Assembly (NCBI RefSeq): GCF_007989085.1
Contig: NZ_BJVJ01000004.1
Span: 62,001-126,000, forward strand
Length of the DNA: 64,000 nucleotides
Source of the DNA: Pseudonocardia sulfidoxydans NBRC 16205
GTDB lineage: Bacteria > Actinomycetota > Actinomycetes > Mycobacteriales > Pseudonocardiaceae
Direction of reading: 5' to 3'
The notes beneath the pieces were generated by a model. It had not been told where the DNA came from, did no database searches, and worked only from the letters and a program-made list of their open reading frames with translations. Shown here in pieces: positions 8,153 to 17,515 of the stretch (position 1 is its first letter; the number at the start of each line of letters is the position of its first letter). Position numbers and translations under genes: made by a program.

Positions 8153-8851
8153 GTGATCCGCCTGGAACGCGTCACCAAGATGTACAAGACGTCGACGCGC
8201 CCCGCGCTCGACCGGGTCTCGGTGTCGGTGGAGAAGGGCGAGTTCGTCTTCCTCATCGGGCCGTCCGGCTCCGGGAAGTCGACGTTCCTGCGGCTGCTGT
8301 TGCGCGAGGACCTGCCGACGCGCGGGAAGATCACCGTCGCCGATCTCGACGTCGCGAAGCTGCCGCGCCGGCGGGTGCCGCGGCTGCGGCAGCGGATCGG
8401 GTGCGTCTTCCAGGACTTCCGGCTGCTGCCCAACAAGACCGTCGGCGGCAACGTCGCGTTCGCCCTCGAGGTGATCGGCAAGCCGCAGTCCACGATCGGC
8501 CGGGTCGTGCCCGAGGTGCTGGAGCTGGTCGGGCTCGAGGGCAAGGCCGACCGGATGCCGCACGAGCTCTCCGGCGGTGAGCAGCAGCGCGTCGCGATCG
8601 CGCGGGCGTTCGTGAACCGGCCGCTCGTCCTGCTGGCCGACGAGCCGACGGGCAACCTCGACCCCGACACCAGCCAGGACATCATGCTGCTGCTGGAGCG
8701 GATCAACCGCACGGGCACGACGGTCGTGATGGCCACGCACGACCACTCGATCGTCGACTCGATGCGCCGCCGCGTCGTGGAGCTCGACCTCGGCCAGGTC
8801 GTGCGCGACGAGTCGCGCGGCGTGTACGGGGTGGGTCGGGCGCAGGCATGA
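8153..8851 (+). CDS. ftsE: Cell-division ATP-binding protein FtsE
   Basis: A 232-residue ABC ATPase with Walker [10 protein letters not shown] (residues 36-44), signature [14 protein letters not shown] and Walker [13 protein letters not shown]. Size and neighbour identify FtsE, the cytoplasmic ATPase that with FtsX transmits division state to periplasmic or extracellular peptidoglycan hydrolases. The GTG at 8153 is chosen because it begins the conserved [12 protein letters not shown] block. ftsX follows after 34 nt. Confidence 0.96.
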   Translation: MIRLERVTKMYKTSTRPALDRVSVSVEKGEFVFLIGPSGSGKSTFLRLLLREDLPTRGKITVADLDVAKLPRRRVPRLRQRIGCVFQDFRLLPNKTVGGNVAFALEVIGKPQSTIGRVVPEVLELVGLEGKADRMPHELSGGEQQRVAIARAFVNRPLVLLADEPTGNLDPDTSQDIMLLLERINRTGTTVVMATHDHSIVDSMRRRVVELDLGQVVRDESRGVYGVGRAQA

Positions 8852-8885
8852 GGACCGCCGACGTACTTCTTCCCGCGGAGGCGGA

Positions 8886-9788
8886 ATGAGAACCGACTTC
8901 GTCCGCCGGGAGGTCACCACCGGCCTGCGCCGCAACGTCACCATGACGATCGCGATGGTGCTGACGACGGCGATCTCGCTCGCACTCGTCGGTACCGGGC
9001 TGCTGGCGGTGCGCACGATCGACTCCACGGAGGCGATCTACGCCGACCGGCTGGAGGTGCAGGTCGCGCTGACGCAGGACGTGTCGTCGGCCGACACCGA
9101 CTGCAGCCAGCCCATCTGCCAGGGCATCGAGACGACGCTGCAGAACTCGCCGCTCGTCGAGTCGGTCACCTACGAGAGCCAGCAGGCGGCCTACGAGCGG
9201 TTCCAGGAGCTGTTCGCCGGCCAGTCGATCGCCGACGTGGCCCGCCCGCAGTCGCTGCCCGCCACGCTGCGGGTCAAGCTCGCCGACCAGGACAACGGCG
9301 CGGAGGCGGTCCGGCAGGCCATGAACGGCCAGGTCGGGGTGCGCACGGTGATCGACCAGCGCGACGTCGTCGGCAAGCTGTTCGACTTCCTCGGAGGCGT
9401 GCGGAACGTGACGTTCGCGCTGGCGCTGGTGCAGGCGATCGCGGCGCTGCTGCTGATCTCCAACACGGTGCAGGTGTCGGCGTACACGCGCCGCGTCGAG
9501 GTGGGCGTGATGCGACTGGTCGGCGCGACGCGCTGGTACACGCAGCTGCCGTTCCTCATCGAGGCCGTGATCACCGGCGTCGCGGGCGCGGTCCTCGCGG
9601 GTGTCGGGCTGGTCGTCGCCAAGTTCGTGTTCATCGACGACCTGCTGGCCGGGATCGCGCAGAACGGTGTCATCCCCCCGGTCACGATCTTCGACGTGCT
9701 GGAGACGTCGATCTGGCTGGTGCCGATCGGTGCGGCGATCGCGGGTGTCACCGGCTACGTGACGCTGCGGCTGTACGTGAAGGTCTGA
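8886..9788 (+). CDS. ftsX: Cell-division membrane protein FtsX
   Basis: A 300-residue protein with one N-terminal membrane segment (about 20-42), an extracytoplasmic domain containing two cysteines close together (DTDCSQPIC, probably a disulfide as in mycobacterial FtsX), and three more membrane segments in the C-terminal half including the FtsX motif RRVEVGVMRLVGAT. It pairs with FtsE to control cell-wall hydrolases at division. GCGGAGG lies just before the ATG. Confidence 0.96.
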   Translation: MRTDFVRREVTTGLRRNVTMTIAMVLTTAISLALVGTGLLAVRTIDSTEAIYADRLEVQVALTQDVSSADTDCSQPICQGIETTLQNSPLVESVTYESQQAAYERFQELFAGQSIADVARPQSLPATLRVKLADQDNGAEAVRQAMNGQVGVRTVIDQRDVVGKLFDFLGGVRNVTFALALVQAIAALLLISNTVQVSAYTRRVEVGVMRLVGATRWYTQLPFLIEAVITGVAGAVLAGVGLVVAKFVFIDDLLAGIAQNGVIPPVTIFDVLETSIWLVPIGAAIAGVTGYVTLRLYVKV

Positions 9789-9820
9789 AACCTCCTTCCG
9801 TGCCCGCGTAGGCTGGACAG

Positions 9821-10306
9821 GTGAAGGAGAAAGGCCGCAAGGTGATCGCGCAGAACCGCAGGGCGCGACACGACTACGCCATCCTCGACACCTACGAGGC
9901 GGGTGTCGCGCTGATGGGCACCGAGGTCAAGAGTCTGCGGCTGGGCCGTGCGTCGCTGGCCGACGCCTTCGCCACGATCGACGACGGCGAGGTGTGGCTG
10001 CGCGGGCTGCACATCCCCGAGTACACGCACGGCAGCTGGACCAACCACGAGCCGCGGCGCACGCGCAAGCTGCTGCTGCACCGTCGCGAGATCGAGTCGC
10101 TCATCGGCAAGACGCGCGAGGGTGGTCTGACGCTGGTGCCGCTGGCCCTGTACTTCAACGAGGGCAAGGTCAAGTGCGAGGTCGCGCTGGCCAAGGGCAA
10201 GAAGTCCTACGACAAGCGCCAGGACCTCGCGAAGCGCGACGCCGACCGCGAGGTGCAGCGCGCGTTCGGCCGCGCGGCGAAGGGGCGCGCCAGGGAGCTG
10301 CGGTGA
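9821..10306 (+). CDS. smpB: SsrA-binding protein SmpB
   Basis: A 161-residue protein with the SmpB core: [32 protein letters not shown], then [16 protein letters not shown], and the basic C-terminal tail [25 protein letters not shown] that mimics mRNA in the decoding centre. It delivers tmRNA to stalled ribosomes; the tmRNA gene lies about 4 kb downstream. TAGGCT (9810-9815) is 5 nt before the GTG, so the message is probably leaderless. Confidence 0.97.
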   Translation: MKEKGRKVIAQNRRARHDYAILDTYEAGVALMGTEVKSLRLGRASLADAFATIDDGEVWLRGLHIPEYTHGSWTNHEPRRTRKLLLHRREIESLIGKTREGGLTLVPLALYFNEGKVKCEVALAKGKKSYDKRQDLAKRDADREVQRAFGRAAKGRARELR

Positions 10307-11208
10307 CGGTTCCTCGACCGCCGGTCGACGACGCGGACGTCGCGCGGTTCGTGGCCGACCTGGGGCTGCCGGGGCTCGTCGACACGCACACGCACTTCAT
10401 GCCCGACCGGGTCATGGCCAAGGTGTGGGCGCACTTCGCGAAGGGCGAGGAGTACTACGGGCGGCCGTGGCCGATCCACTACCAGGTGCCGTCCGACGAG
10501 CGGCTCACCATCCTGCGCGGCATGGGCGTGCTGCGGTTCGCGCCGCTGGTGTACCCGCACAAGCCCGACATGGCGGAGTGGCTCACCGGGTGGGCGCTCG
10601 ACTTCGCGGCGGACACGCCCGGCGCGGTCCCGACGGCGACGATGTTCCCGGAGCCCGGTGTCGTCGACTACCTGGGCAAGGCCGTCGACGCCGGGGCGCG
10701 GCTGGTGAAGGCGCACGTGCAGGTCGGTGCGTACGACCCGCGGGACCCGCTGCTCGCGCCCGCGTGGGGGCTGCTCGCCGAGGCGGGCGTCCCCGCGATG
10801 GTGCACTGCGGGCACGGTCCGGTCGCCGGGGCCCACACGGGTCTCGACGTGTTCGGTGAGGTCCTGGCGGCGCATCCGCGGCTGCGGGTCGTGCTCGCCC
10901 ACGCCGGGATGCCCGACTTCGTCGACGCGCTCGCGCTGGTCGACCGGTACCCGGGCGTGGTGATCGACACGACGGTCGTCGGTACCGGGTTCGCGGAGGC
11001 GATCGCGCCGTTGCCGGCCGACTGGCCCGCGCGGCTGGCCGGGGTGGCCGACCGGGTGGTGCTGGGGACGGACTTCCCGAACATCCCGTACGGCTACCAC
11101 GAGCAGATCGCCGCGATCGCGGGCTGGGCCGCGGCGGACGAGCGGCTCGGCGCGGGGTTCCTGCGGTCGGTGCTGTACGACGCCCCGGCGCAGCTGCTCG
11201 GAGTCTGA
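10303..11208 (+). CDS. Amidohydrolase-family (metal-dependent hydrolase) protein
   Basis: A 301-residue TIM-barrel hydrolase of the amidohydrolase_2 group. Metal-binding signatures are the HxH in VDTHTHF, a central His in MVHCGHGP, a later His in LAHAGMPDF and a terminal Asp in VLGTDFPN. The GTG overlaps the smpB stop (GTGA), so it is co-translated with smpB. The reaction (hydrolysis or decarboxylation) cannot be told from sequence alone. Confidence 0.85.
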   Translation: MTVPRPPVDDADVARFVADLGLPGLVDTHTHFMPDRVMAKVWAHFAKGEEYYGRPWPIHYQVPSDERLTILRGMGVLRFAPLVYPHKPDMAEWLTGWALDFAADTPGAVPTATMFPEPGVVDYLGKAVDAGARLVKAHVQVGAYDPRDPLLAPAWGLLAEAGVPAMVHCGHGPVAGAHTGLDVFGEVLAAHPRLRVVLAHAGMPDFVDALALVDRYPGVVIDTTVVGTGFAEAIAPLPADWPARLAGVADRVVLGTDFPNIPYGYHEQIAAIAGWAAADERLGAGFLRSVLYDAPAQLLGV

Positions 11209-11246
11209 CGTCCACCTACCGGGTTGCGGGGACCATCTGATGAAAT

Positions 11247-12275
11247 GTGCAGATGTCCGGGCAACCGTGGCGCCCGGTCGTCGTGTGCGTCTGTCTGCTG
11301 CTGCTCCTCGCAGTCGCGCTCCCCGCCGCGATGGCCTTCGGCGCCGAAGCTCTCCCTGTCGGGCGCGTCGTCGACGCGCTGCGCGGTGGCGGTGACCTCG
11401 CCACCCGCACGATCGTCCTCGACCTGAGGCTGCCGCGGTCGCTGCTGGCGATCGTCGTCGGCGCCGGGTTGGCCGTTGCCGGTGTCGCGGTGCAGACCCT
11501 GGTCCGCAACCCGCTCGCCGACCCCTACCTGCTCGGTGTGCAGTCGGGCGCGAGCGTGGGCGCCACCGCGGTCATCACCGCCGGGGCGCTCGGCGCGTTC
11601 GGGGTGTGGGCGCTGTCGGCCGGGGCCTTCCTCGGGGCGCTGCTCGCCGGGATCCTCGTCGCGTTCGTGACGCTGTCGCAGGGCGGGCTCACGCCGTTGC
11701 GGCTGATCCTGTCCGGCACCGTCATCGGGTCGGCACTCTCGGCGATCGCCAGCTACCTCGTGTTCCGCAGCGCCGACCCCGCCGCCGCCCAGGCGGTGCT
11801 GTTCTGGCTGCTCGGGAGCCTCGCCGGTGCCGAATGGGACCGGCTCTGGATCCCGACGGCCGTCGTCGGCGTGTCGCTCGCGCTGCTCATGGCCGCCAGC
11901 GGCTGGCTCGACGCCATGGCCGTCGGGCCGGACACCGCGTCGGCGCTCGGGGTGTCGGTCCCCGCGGTCCGGGCCGGCCTGTTCGCGCTGCTCGCGCTCC
12001 TGGTCGGGGCACTCGTCGCCGTGGCGGGCGCGGTCGCGTTCGTCGGGCTGGTGCTCCCGCACATCGCACGGCTGCTCGTCGGTGCCCGCCACCGGTTCGT
12101 CCTGCCCGCCGCCGCCCTGGCGGGGGCGCTGTTCCTGCTCGCCGTCGACGTCGTCGCCCGCATCGCCGTGCGCCCGACGGAGATTCCGCTCTCGGTCGTC
12201 ACCGGAATCGTCGGCGCGCCCGTGTTCCTGGTCCTCATGGGCCGCCGCCGCTACAGCTTCGGGGCGGCCTCGTGA
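11247..12275 (+). CDS. FecCD/BtuC-family ABC transporter permease
   Basis: A 342-residue permease with about ten hydrophobic segments and the family motifs LRLPRSLLAIVVGAGLAVAGV, RNPLADPYLLGVQSGAS and the coupling-helix region FVGLVLPHIARLLVG. It forms the membrane channel of a metal-chelate/cobalamin-type importer with the next two genes. ATG at 11247 is used; ATG at 11253 is equally possible. Three-gene permease-ATPase-binding protein sets of this layout are annotated in related genomes as putative F420-0 transporters; whether this is one is undecided. Confidence 0.88.
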   Translation: MQMSGQPWRPVVVCVCLLLLLAVALPAAMAFGAEALPVGRVVDALRGGGDLATRTIVLDLRLPRSLLAIVVGAGLAVAGVAVQTLVRNPLADPYLLGVQSGASVGATAVITAGALGAFGVWALSAGAFLGALLAGILVAFVTLSQGGLTPLRLILSGTVIGSALSAIASYLVFRSADPAAAQAVLFWLLGSLAGAEWDRLWIPTAVVGVSLALLMAASGWLDAMAVGPDTASALGVSVPAVRAGLFALLALLVGALVAVAGAVAFVGLVLPHIARLLVGARHRFVLPAAALAGALFLLAVDVVARIAVRPTEIPLSVVTGIVGAPVFLVLMGRRRYSFGAAS

Positions 12276-13078
12276 CCGCACCGTCCCCGGCTCCCGCCGG
12301 CTCCCGGACCGCGCCGCCCCTGCTGCGCGCCACCGGTCTGACCTGCGCGATCGGGCGGCACGTGGTGCTGCGCGACGTCGACGTCACGATCGAGGCGGGG
12401 GAGACCGTCGGCATCGTGGGGCCCAACGGCGCCGGCAAGTCCACACTGCTGCGGATCCTCGCGGGCGTCCGCCCACCGGCAGCCGGGACGGTCGAGCTCG
12501 ACGGCGTCGCGCTCGGCTCCCTGTCACGACGCGAACGCGCCCGCCGTGTCGCGCTCGTCGCCCAGGAGGAGGACCTGCCCGCCGAGCTGCGCGTCGGGGA
12601 GCTCGTCGCGCTGGGGCTGCTACCGCACCGGCCACCCTGGGCGGGCGGCGGGAAGGCCGAGGCACGGGCCGTCGACGCCGCGCTCGCCGCCGTCGACATG
12701 GCCGGGACCGCCGACCGCCCCCTCGACCACCTCTCCGGCGGGGAACGTCGCCGCGCCCTGCTCGCCCGCGGCCTCGTCCAGGACACCGAGCTGCTCGTCC
12801 TCGACGAACCCACCAACCATCTCGACGTCCGCCACCGGCTCGACCTGCTCGGACTCGTGCGCGGGCTGGGTCGCACGGTCCTGATGGCCCTGCACGACCT
12901 CGACCTCGCCGTCCGCTTCTGCGACCGGCTGGTCCTCGTGCACGACGGCACCGCGCGCAGCGCCGCGCCCGATCCCGCCGTGCTGGGCGCCGTGTTCGGC
13001 GTGGCCGCGACCCCCGTGCGCCATCCCGTCACCGGCGAGACCCATCTGCTGTTCGACCGACACCCGGAGGTTCCGTGA
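12272..13078 (+). CDS. ABC transporter ATP-binding protein (FecE/BtuD type)
   Basis: A 268-residue ATPase with Walker A GPNGAGKS (residues 50-57), Q-loop region ALVAQEEDLP, signature LSGGERRRALLARGL and Walker B LLVLDEPTNHLD. Its GTG overlaps the permease stop (GTGA) and its own stop overlaps the start of the binding-protein gene, so all three are translationally coupled. It energises the FecCD-type permease. Confidence 0.92.
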   Translation: MTAPSPAPAGSRTAPPLLRATGLTCAIGRHVVLRDVDVTIEAGETVGIVGPNGAGKSTLLRILAGVRPPAAGTVELDGVALGSLSRRERARRVALVAQEEDLPAELRVGELVALGLLPHRPPWAGGGKAEARAVDAALAAVDMAGTADRPLDHLSGGERRRALLARGLVQDTELLVLDEPTNHLDVRHRLDLLGLVRGLGRTVLMALHDLDLAVRFCDRLVLVHDGTARSAAPDPAVLGAVFGVAATPVRHPVTGETHLLFDRHPEVP

Positions 13079-14115
13079 TCCGCCCCCGCCACGTCCTGCC
13101 GGCCGCGCTCGCCGCGGCGGCGCTGCTCGCCGGCTGCTCCTCGCCGGCGCCCGCCGCCCCCGCGTCGACGACCGTGACCGTCACCAACTGCGAGGCCCCC
13201 GCCGAGTTCCCGGCGCCCGCGACGAAGGTGTTCGTCAACGACGGCAACCTGATCTCCATGATGCTGGCCCTCGGTGCGCAGGACAGCATCGTCGCTGTGT
13301 CGAGCCTGCAGCGCGACGCCGCCACCCTGAGCCGCCACTACGGCGCCGGGCCCGTCGACGGGCTGAAGCAGGTCGCGCCCGAGTACCCGTCGCTGGAGAC
13401 CGTGCTCGCCCAGAGCCCCGACGTCATGGTCGCCGGCTGGAACTACGGCTACAGCGAGACCAAGAACATCACCCCGGCCGGGCTGCGCGAGCGCGGCATC
13501 GCCCCCTACGTGCTCACCGAGAGCTGCCGGCAGCAGGACGGTCAGAAGGCGCGCGGCATCGTCGACCCCTGGACGGCGCTGCGCGACGACCTCACCAACC
13601 TCGGTGCCATCACCGGGAAGTCCGAGCAGGCCGCGGCCGTGAACGCCGACATCGAGGCCCGGCTCGCGGCGCTGCGCTCCGCGCCGCAGCCGGCGACCCC
13701 GCCGACGGTGTTCCTCTACGACAGCGGCACCGACGCCGTCTACTCCAGCGGCCGGTTCGGCGCGCCCGAGGGCATCCTCACCGCGGCGGGTGCCCGCAAC
13801 GCCCTCGCCGACGTCGAGGACACCTGGACCGAGGTCTCGTGGGAACGGGTGGCCGCGAGCAACCCGGCGGCGTTCCTGTTCGTCGACTATCCGCCGCAGA
13901 CCTTCGCGCAGAAGACCGAGGTGCTGCGCAGCCGCGCCGGCATCCGCGACCTGCCCGCGGTCCAGCAGGGCCGGTTCCTGAACCTGCCGTACGCGATGTG
14001 GACCTCGGGCCCGCTCAACGTCGACGCCGCCGAGCAGATCCGCAAGGCGCTGGAGGGATGGCAGCTGGTCCCGGCCTCGGGCATCACCCCGAAGTTCGAC
14101 GACGCGGTCCGCTGA
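13075..14115 (+). CDS. ABC transporter substrate-binding lipoprotein (periplasmic-binding type III fold)
   Basis: A 346-residue exported lipoprotein: signal peptide with lipobox LLAG-C, short linker, then a helical-backbone binding protein of the FhuD/BtuF class (PSLETVLAQSPDVMVAGWNYG near the middle, LPAVQQGRFLNLPYAMW near the end). The segments AGWNYGYSETKNITPAGL and YVLTESCRQ resemble proteins annotated as putative F420-0 transporter binding proteins, which would make the ligand a coenzyme F420 precursor; iron-siderophore or cobalamin remain alternatives. Last gene of the importer operon. Confidence 0.85.
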   Translation: MIRPRHVLPAALAAAALLAGCSSPAPAAPASTTVTVTNCEAPAEFPAPATKVFVNDGNLISMMLALGAQDSIVAVSSLQRDAATLSRHYGAGPVDGLKQVAPEYPSLETVLAQSPDVMVAGWNYGYSETKNITPAGLRERGIAPYVLTESCRQQDGQKARGIVDPWTALRDDLTNLGAITGKSEQAAAVNADIEARLAALRSAPQPATPPTVFLYDSGTDAVYSSGRFGAPEGILTAAGARNALADVEDTWTEVSWERVAASNPAAFLFVDYPPQTFAQKTEVLRSRAGIRDLPAVQQGRFLNLPYAMWTSGPLNVDAAEQIRKALEGWQLVPASGITPKFDDAVR

Positions 14116-14209
14116 CGCGGCGCGCCGTCGGGTCGTCGGCGTAACCGGGATGAACCGGCGGCGCTGCCGCGTTAGGATGGTCGTGTACGCCCACAGCGGG
14201 TGGACGCCA

Positions 14210-14578
14210 GGGGGTGAACGGTTTCGACTTCGGATGTAGATCGAGGTGAAGCGTGCCGAGGAAGGCGACGATGATCTCGTTAACCACCCGTCGCAAAAAA
14301 TCAAGCGCCGACAAGAGTCAGCGCGCGTACGCCCTCGCCGCCTGAGCGAGGAGCGTCGCTGTCGGACCGGGGGCTCCCTCGCCCCGGACCCCGGCATCAT
14401 TCAGAGGGATCACCGTGCGGGCCGGTCGCGGGCTCGCACGGGACATCTCACAGCGACTGGGATCGTCACTCCGGCTTGTTCGCGTGACCGGAGGGTCCGA
14501 GTAGAGGCATAGCGGACTGCGCACGGAGAAGCCCTCGTGAAGCAACGGAGGACCCGGGTTCGATTCCCGGCACCTCCA
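14210..14578 (+). ncRNA. ssrA: Transfer-messenger RNA (tmRNA)
   Basis: The 5' end GGGGGTGAACGGTTTCGACT and the 3' T-arm (CCGGG TTCGATT CCCGG) with CACCTCC close a 7-bp acceptor stem containing one G-U pair. The resume codon and tag are at 14307-14342, encoding ADKSQRAYALAA, followed by TGA (14343-14345). The tag ends in the ALAA degradation signal. CCA is not fully encoded after the discriminator A (14578). With SmpB it rescues stalled ribosomes. A TAGGAT at 14173-14178 could be the -10; no clear -35 is visible. Confidence 0.96.
14307..14345 (+). other. tmRNA proteolysis-tag reading frame
   Basis: Twelve codons GCC GAC AAG AGT CAG ... GCC GCC read ADKSQRAYALAA and end at TGA. The Ala-Leu-Ala-Ala tail is the recognition signal for ClpXP-type proteases. 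The tag is of the actinobacterial type (compare ADSHQRDYALAA in mycobacteria). Confidence 0.95.
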
Positions 14579-14587
14579 CACCCCTGG

Positions 14588-14638
14588 GAACCGGGGCCGC
14601 ACCGCTCGCCCGAGCGGGGCGGCCCCGGTTCTCGTTTT
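14588..14638 (+). terminator. Intrinsic terminator of ssrA
   Basis: A perfect 13-bp stem (GAACCGGGGCCGC at 14588-14600 with 14619-14631) whose loop contains a second hairpin (CCGCTCG/CGAGCGG, 14602-14617), followed by TCGTTTT. It is one of the few stems in the window with a T-tract. Confidence 0.88.
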
Positions 14639-14709
14639 CCGGCACACCTCGGCTCCCGGCGGCCGCCGCCTCGATTAGCCTTGCTCACGAAGTGGACGAG
14701 AGGGATCAG

Positions 14710-16047
14710 GTGGGCATGCGGGGCAGGTCCGGCAGCACGGGCACGACGACGGCAGGGCTGCCACGGGAGATCTGGGTCCTGGTCGGCGCCGCGTTCGTCA
14801 TCGCGGTCGGGTTCGGCGTGGTCGCTCCCGCCCTCCCGACGTTCGCCCGCAGCTTCGACGTCGGCGTCACCGCGGCCTCGCTCGTCATCAGCCTGTTCGC
14901 GGTGTTCCGGCTCGGGTTCGCCCCGGTCAGCGGGCGGCTCGTCAGCAGGTTCGGCGAGCTGCGCGTCTACGTCGTCGGCCTCGGCATCTCGGCCGTGTCG
15001 AGCGCCCTGTGCGCGTTCGCGGCGAACTACTGGCAGCTGCTGTTCTTCCGGGCGTTCGGCGGCATCGGGTCGACGATGTTCACCGTCTCCGCGGTCTCGC
15101 TGCTCGTGCGGCTCGCCCCGCCCGAGGCGCGCGGGCGGGCGTCGGGCAGCTGGGCGACCGGGTTCCTGCTGGGCAACATCGCCGGACCGCTGCTGGGCGG
15201 CCTGCTCATCGGGTTCGGGCTGCGGGTGCCGTTCCTGGCCTACTCCGGCGCCGTCGTCGTCGCACTCGTGCTCACCGGCGTCCTGCTGCGCGGACGCACC
15301 GGCCTGCCCGTGTCCGCCGACCCGTCCGCCGCCCCTGCCGCGACGTTCCGCACCGCCTTCGGCCACCCCACCTACCGCGCCGCGCTGGCCGCGAGCTTCG
15401 CCAACGGCTGGGCCGTCTTCGGCGTGCGCGTCGCGATGGTGCCGCTGTTCGTCGTGATGGTCCTGCGCGAGAGCGACGCCTGGTCCGGCTACGCGCTCGG
15501 CGTGTTCGCCGTCGGCAACGCCACCACGCTCATGATCTCCGGCCGCTGGTCGGACCGGGCCGGGCGCAAGCCGCCGGTGGTCGCCGGGCTGGTGGTCTCG
15601 GCGATCGGCACGGGCGCGTTGGGCCTCATCGAGTCGCTGCCGGTGTTCCTCGCGATCTCCCTGGTGTGCGGTATCGGCAGCGGGCTGGTCAACCCCGCGA
15701 TGACAGCCGCGGTGGCCGACGTCATCGGCGCCAGGTCGCGCGGCGGCACCGTCCTGGCCGGCTTCCAGATGGCAGGCGACCTCGGTGCGATCGCCGGCCC
15801 ACTCGTCGCCGGGTTCGTGGCCGAGCAGGTCGGGTTCGGCTGGGCGTTCGGCGTGACCGGCGCGATCTGCGCGCTCGCGCTGCTGTTCTGGTGGCGCGCA
15901 CCCGAGACGTTGCCGGCGGGCGGCGCGCTCGCCGCCGACGACTCGATCCCCGACTGCGTGGCCGCCGAGGCGGGCCCGACCGCGTTGACGACGTCGCCGG
16001 AGATGGCGCCGGTCGCGTTGCCCGGCGAGCGTCGCAAGCAGACGTAG
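14710..16047 (+). CDS. MFS transporter (drug efflux type)
   Basis: A roughly 445-residue major-facilitator protein with about twelve membrane segments. Early segments read VAPALPTFARSFDVG and SGRLVSRFGELRVYV (motif-A-like loop); the second-half loop is SGRWSDRAGRKPPV. A hydrophilic tail of about 40 residues follows the last membrane segment. GTG 14710 is preferred because AGAGGGA lies 5-10 nt upstream; GTG 14692 and ATG 14716 are in-frame alternatives. Substrate unknown. It converges on the VIT1-like gene across a hairpin. Confidence 0.87.
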   Translation: MGMRGRSGSTGTTTAGLPREIWVLVGAAFVIAVGFGVVAPALPTFARSFDVGVTAASLVISLFAVFRLGFAPVSGRLVSRFGELRVYVVGLGISAVSSALCAFAANYWQLLFFRAFGGIGSTMFTVSAVSLLVRLAPPEARGRASGSWATGFLLGNIAGPLLGGLLIGFGLRVPFLAYSGAVVVALVLTGVLLRGRTGLPVSADPSAAPAATFRTAFGHPTYRAALAASFANGWAVFGVRVAMVPLFVVMVLRESDAWSGYALGVFAVGNATTLMISGRWSDRAGRKPPVVAGLVVSAIGTGALGLIESLPVFLAISLVCGIGSGLVNPAMTAAVADVIGARSRGGTVLAGFQMAGDLGAIAGPLVAGFVAEQVGFGWAFGVTGAICALALLFWWRAPETLPAGGALAADDSIPDCVAAEAGPTALTTSPEMAPVALPGERRKQT

Positions 16048-16070
16048 CCGGACGGGAGGCCCGAAGGACC

Positions 16071-16124
16071 GCGCGCAACCTCAGCGTCGTCCGCGGCCCG
16101 GAACACGACCGTGAGGTTGCGCGC
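16071..16124. terminator. Bidirectional hairpin between convergent genes
   Basis: Perfect 13-bp arms GCGCGCAACCTCA (16071-16083) and TGAGGTTGCGCGC (16112-16124), with further pairing of GTCGT and ACGAC inside the loop. It sits between the convergent MFS and VIT1-like genes and lacks a T-tract, as many actinobacterial terminators do. Confidence 0.7.
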
Positions 16125-16133
16125 GAACCGGGG

Positions 16134-16856
16134 TCACGCCGTCGCGACCCCGATCAACGTGCCGACCAGGTACGTCGCGCCCGCCGCGATCGCCCCGAAC
16201 ATCAGCTGCCGCAGCCCCGCGCCCCACCAGGAGCGGGCGGTGAACCGTGCGGTCAGCGCCCCGGCGACGAACAGCCCGACCGCGCCGACCGCCAGGCCCA
16301 GCCACAGCGACGACGACCCGAACAGGAACGACAGCAGCGGGACGATCCCGCCGACGGCGAAGCACAGGAACGACGACCCCGCCGCCACCCACGGCGACGG
16401 TGACTCGTCGGGATCGACCCCGACCTCCTGGGTGACGTGCAGCTTCAGCTCGAGCTCGGGGTTGGCGTGCAGCTCCGTCGCCACCGCCTCGGCCGTCGAC
16501 TCCGACAGCCCCATCTCCCGGTAGCGATCGACGAGCTCGGCCCGCTCCGCGTTCGGGTGGCGGCGCAGCTCCTCGCGCTCGACGGCGACCTCGGCCTGCA
16601 CGGCGTCGTTCTGCGCGCTGACCGACGCGAACTCGCCGAGCGCCATCGAGAACGCGCCCGCGACCAGGCCCGCGGTGCCGGTCAGGATGATGCCCTCGCG
16701 GTCGACCCCACCCCCGCCGACACCTGCCACCAGCGCGATGTTGGTGACGAGCCCGTCCATCGCCCCGAACACGGCGGCGCGCAGCCAGCCACCGGACACG
16801 TCGGCGTGGTGGTGGTCGAAGGCGTGCTCGGCGGCCTCCTCAGCAGGCACGGACAT
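16134..16856 (-). CDS. VIT1/CCC1-family transporter
   Basis: A 240-residue membrane protein of the Fe2+/Mn2+ VIT1/CCC1 family: N-terminal LRAAVFGAMDGLVTNIALVAGV membrane segment, a hydrophilic Glu-rich cytoplasmic region (VEREELRRHPNAERAELVDRY... through TQEVGVDPDE) expected to bind metal, and three C-terminal membrane segments. Such proteins export or sequester iron or manganese. ATG at 16856 is taken because the conserved part follows it directly. Confidence 0.85.
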   Translation of the reverse strand: MSVPAEEAAEHAFDHHHADVSGGWLRAAVFGAMDGLVTNIALVAGVGGGGVDREGIILTGTAGLVAGAFSMALGEFASVSAQNDAVQAEVAVEREELRRHPNAERAELVDRYREMGLSESTAEAVATELHANPELELKLHVTQEVGVDPDESPSPWVAAGSSFLCFAVGGIVPLLSFLFGSSSLWLGLAVGAVGLFVAGALTARFTARSWWGAGLRQLMFGAIAAGATYLVGTLIGVATA

Positions 16857-17019
16857 GGCAGCACGGTACCCCACCCGTCCGTCCACGTTGGACTGAAGCG
16901 AGGCTGTCCTCAGGTCGGGGCAGGCACACCTGTCCGACGCACTGCCCGCGACGGTTTCCGACCCGATCGGGACGAGTGCCCCTGAGTGGTCTCTCAGGTT
17001 TCGTCGATACTCTGATCGA

Positions 17020-17514
17020 GTGGAGCGGGGGCGGATTCTCGACGTCATCGGGACCCTCGCGCGGCTGGGTCTCGCCGCGGTGTGGCTCGTGTCCGGCGCC
17101 GTCAAGGCCGCCGACCCCGACCAGACCTACATCGCCGTCCGCGCCTACGACGTGCTGCCCAGCGACGTCGTCCCGGTCGTCGCCACCGTGCTGCCCTGGC
17201 TGGAGCTCGCCCTCGGCGTGCTGCTGCTGGTCGGGCTCGGCACCCGCGCGGTCGCCGTGCTCTCGGCGCTCGTGCTGGTCGTGTTCGTCGCGGGCGTCGT
17301 GCAGGCCTGGGCGCGCGGGCTCTCGATCGACTGCGGCTGCTTCGGCGGCGGCGGCCAGGTCGCGCCCGACGCGACCGCCTACGGCACGGAAGTCCTGCGC
17401 GACGTCGGATTCCTGCTGCTCGCCGGGTGGCTGATCGTCCGCCCCCGCACCCTGTTCGCGCTCGACGGGCGCCTGGAGAGCCGGCCGCAGGTGCGGTCGG
17501 GAGAGAGGAACTGA
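17020..17514 (+). CDS. MauE/DoxX-family membrane protein with CxC motif
   Basis: A 164-residue protein with four hydrophobic segments and a CGC motif (C105, C107) in the loop between segments three and four (LSIDCGCFGGGG). MauE-type proteins with paired cysteines work as thiol-disulfide electron carriers in the membrane. The following gene encodes a DsbA-like protein and starts 1 nt after the stop, so the pair probably forms an extracytoplasmic disulfide-forming system. The role of the C105/C107 pair as its redox centre is inferred. Confidence 0.85.
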   Translation: MERGRILDVIGTLARLGLAAVWLVSGAVKAADPDQTYIAVRAYDVLPSDVVPVVATVLPWLELALGVLLLVGLGTRAVAVLSALVLVVFVAGVVQAWARGLSIDCGCFGGGGQVAPDATAYGTEVLRDVGFLLLAGWLIVRPRTLFALDGRLESRPQVRSGERN

Positions 17515-17515
17515 C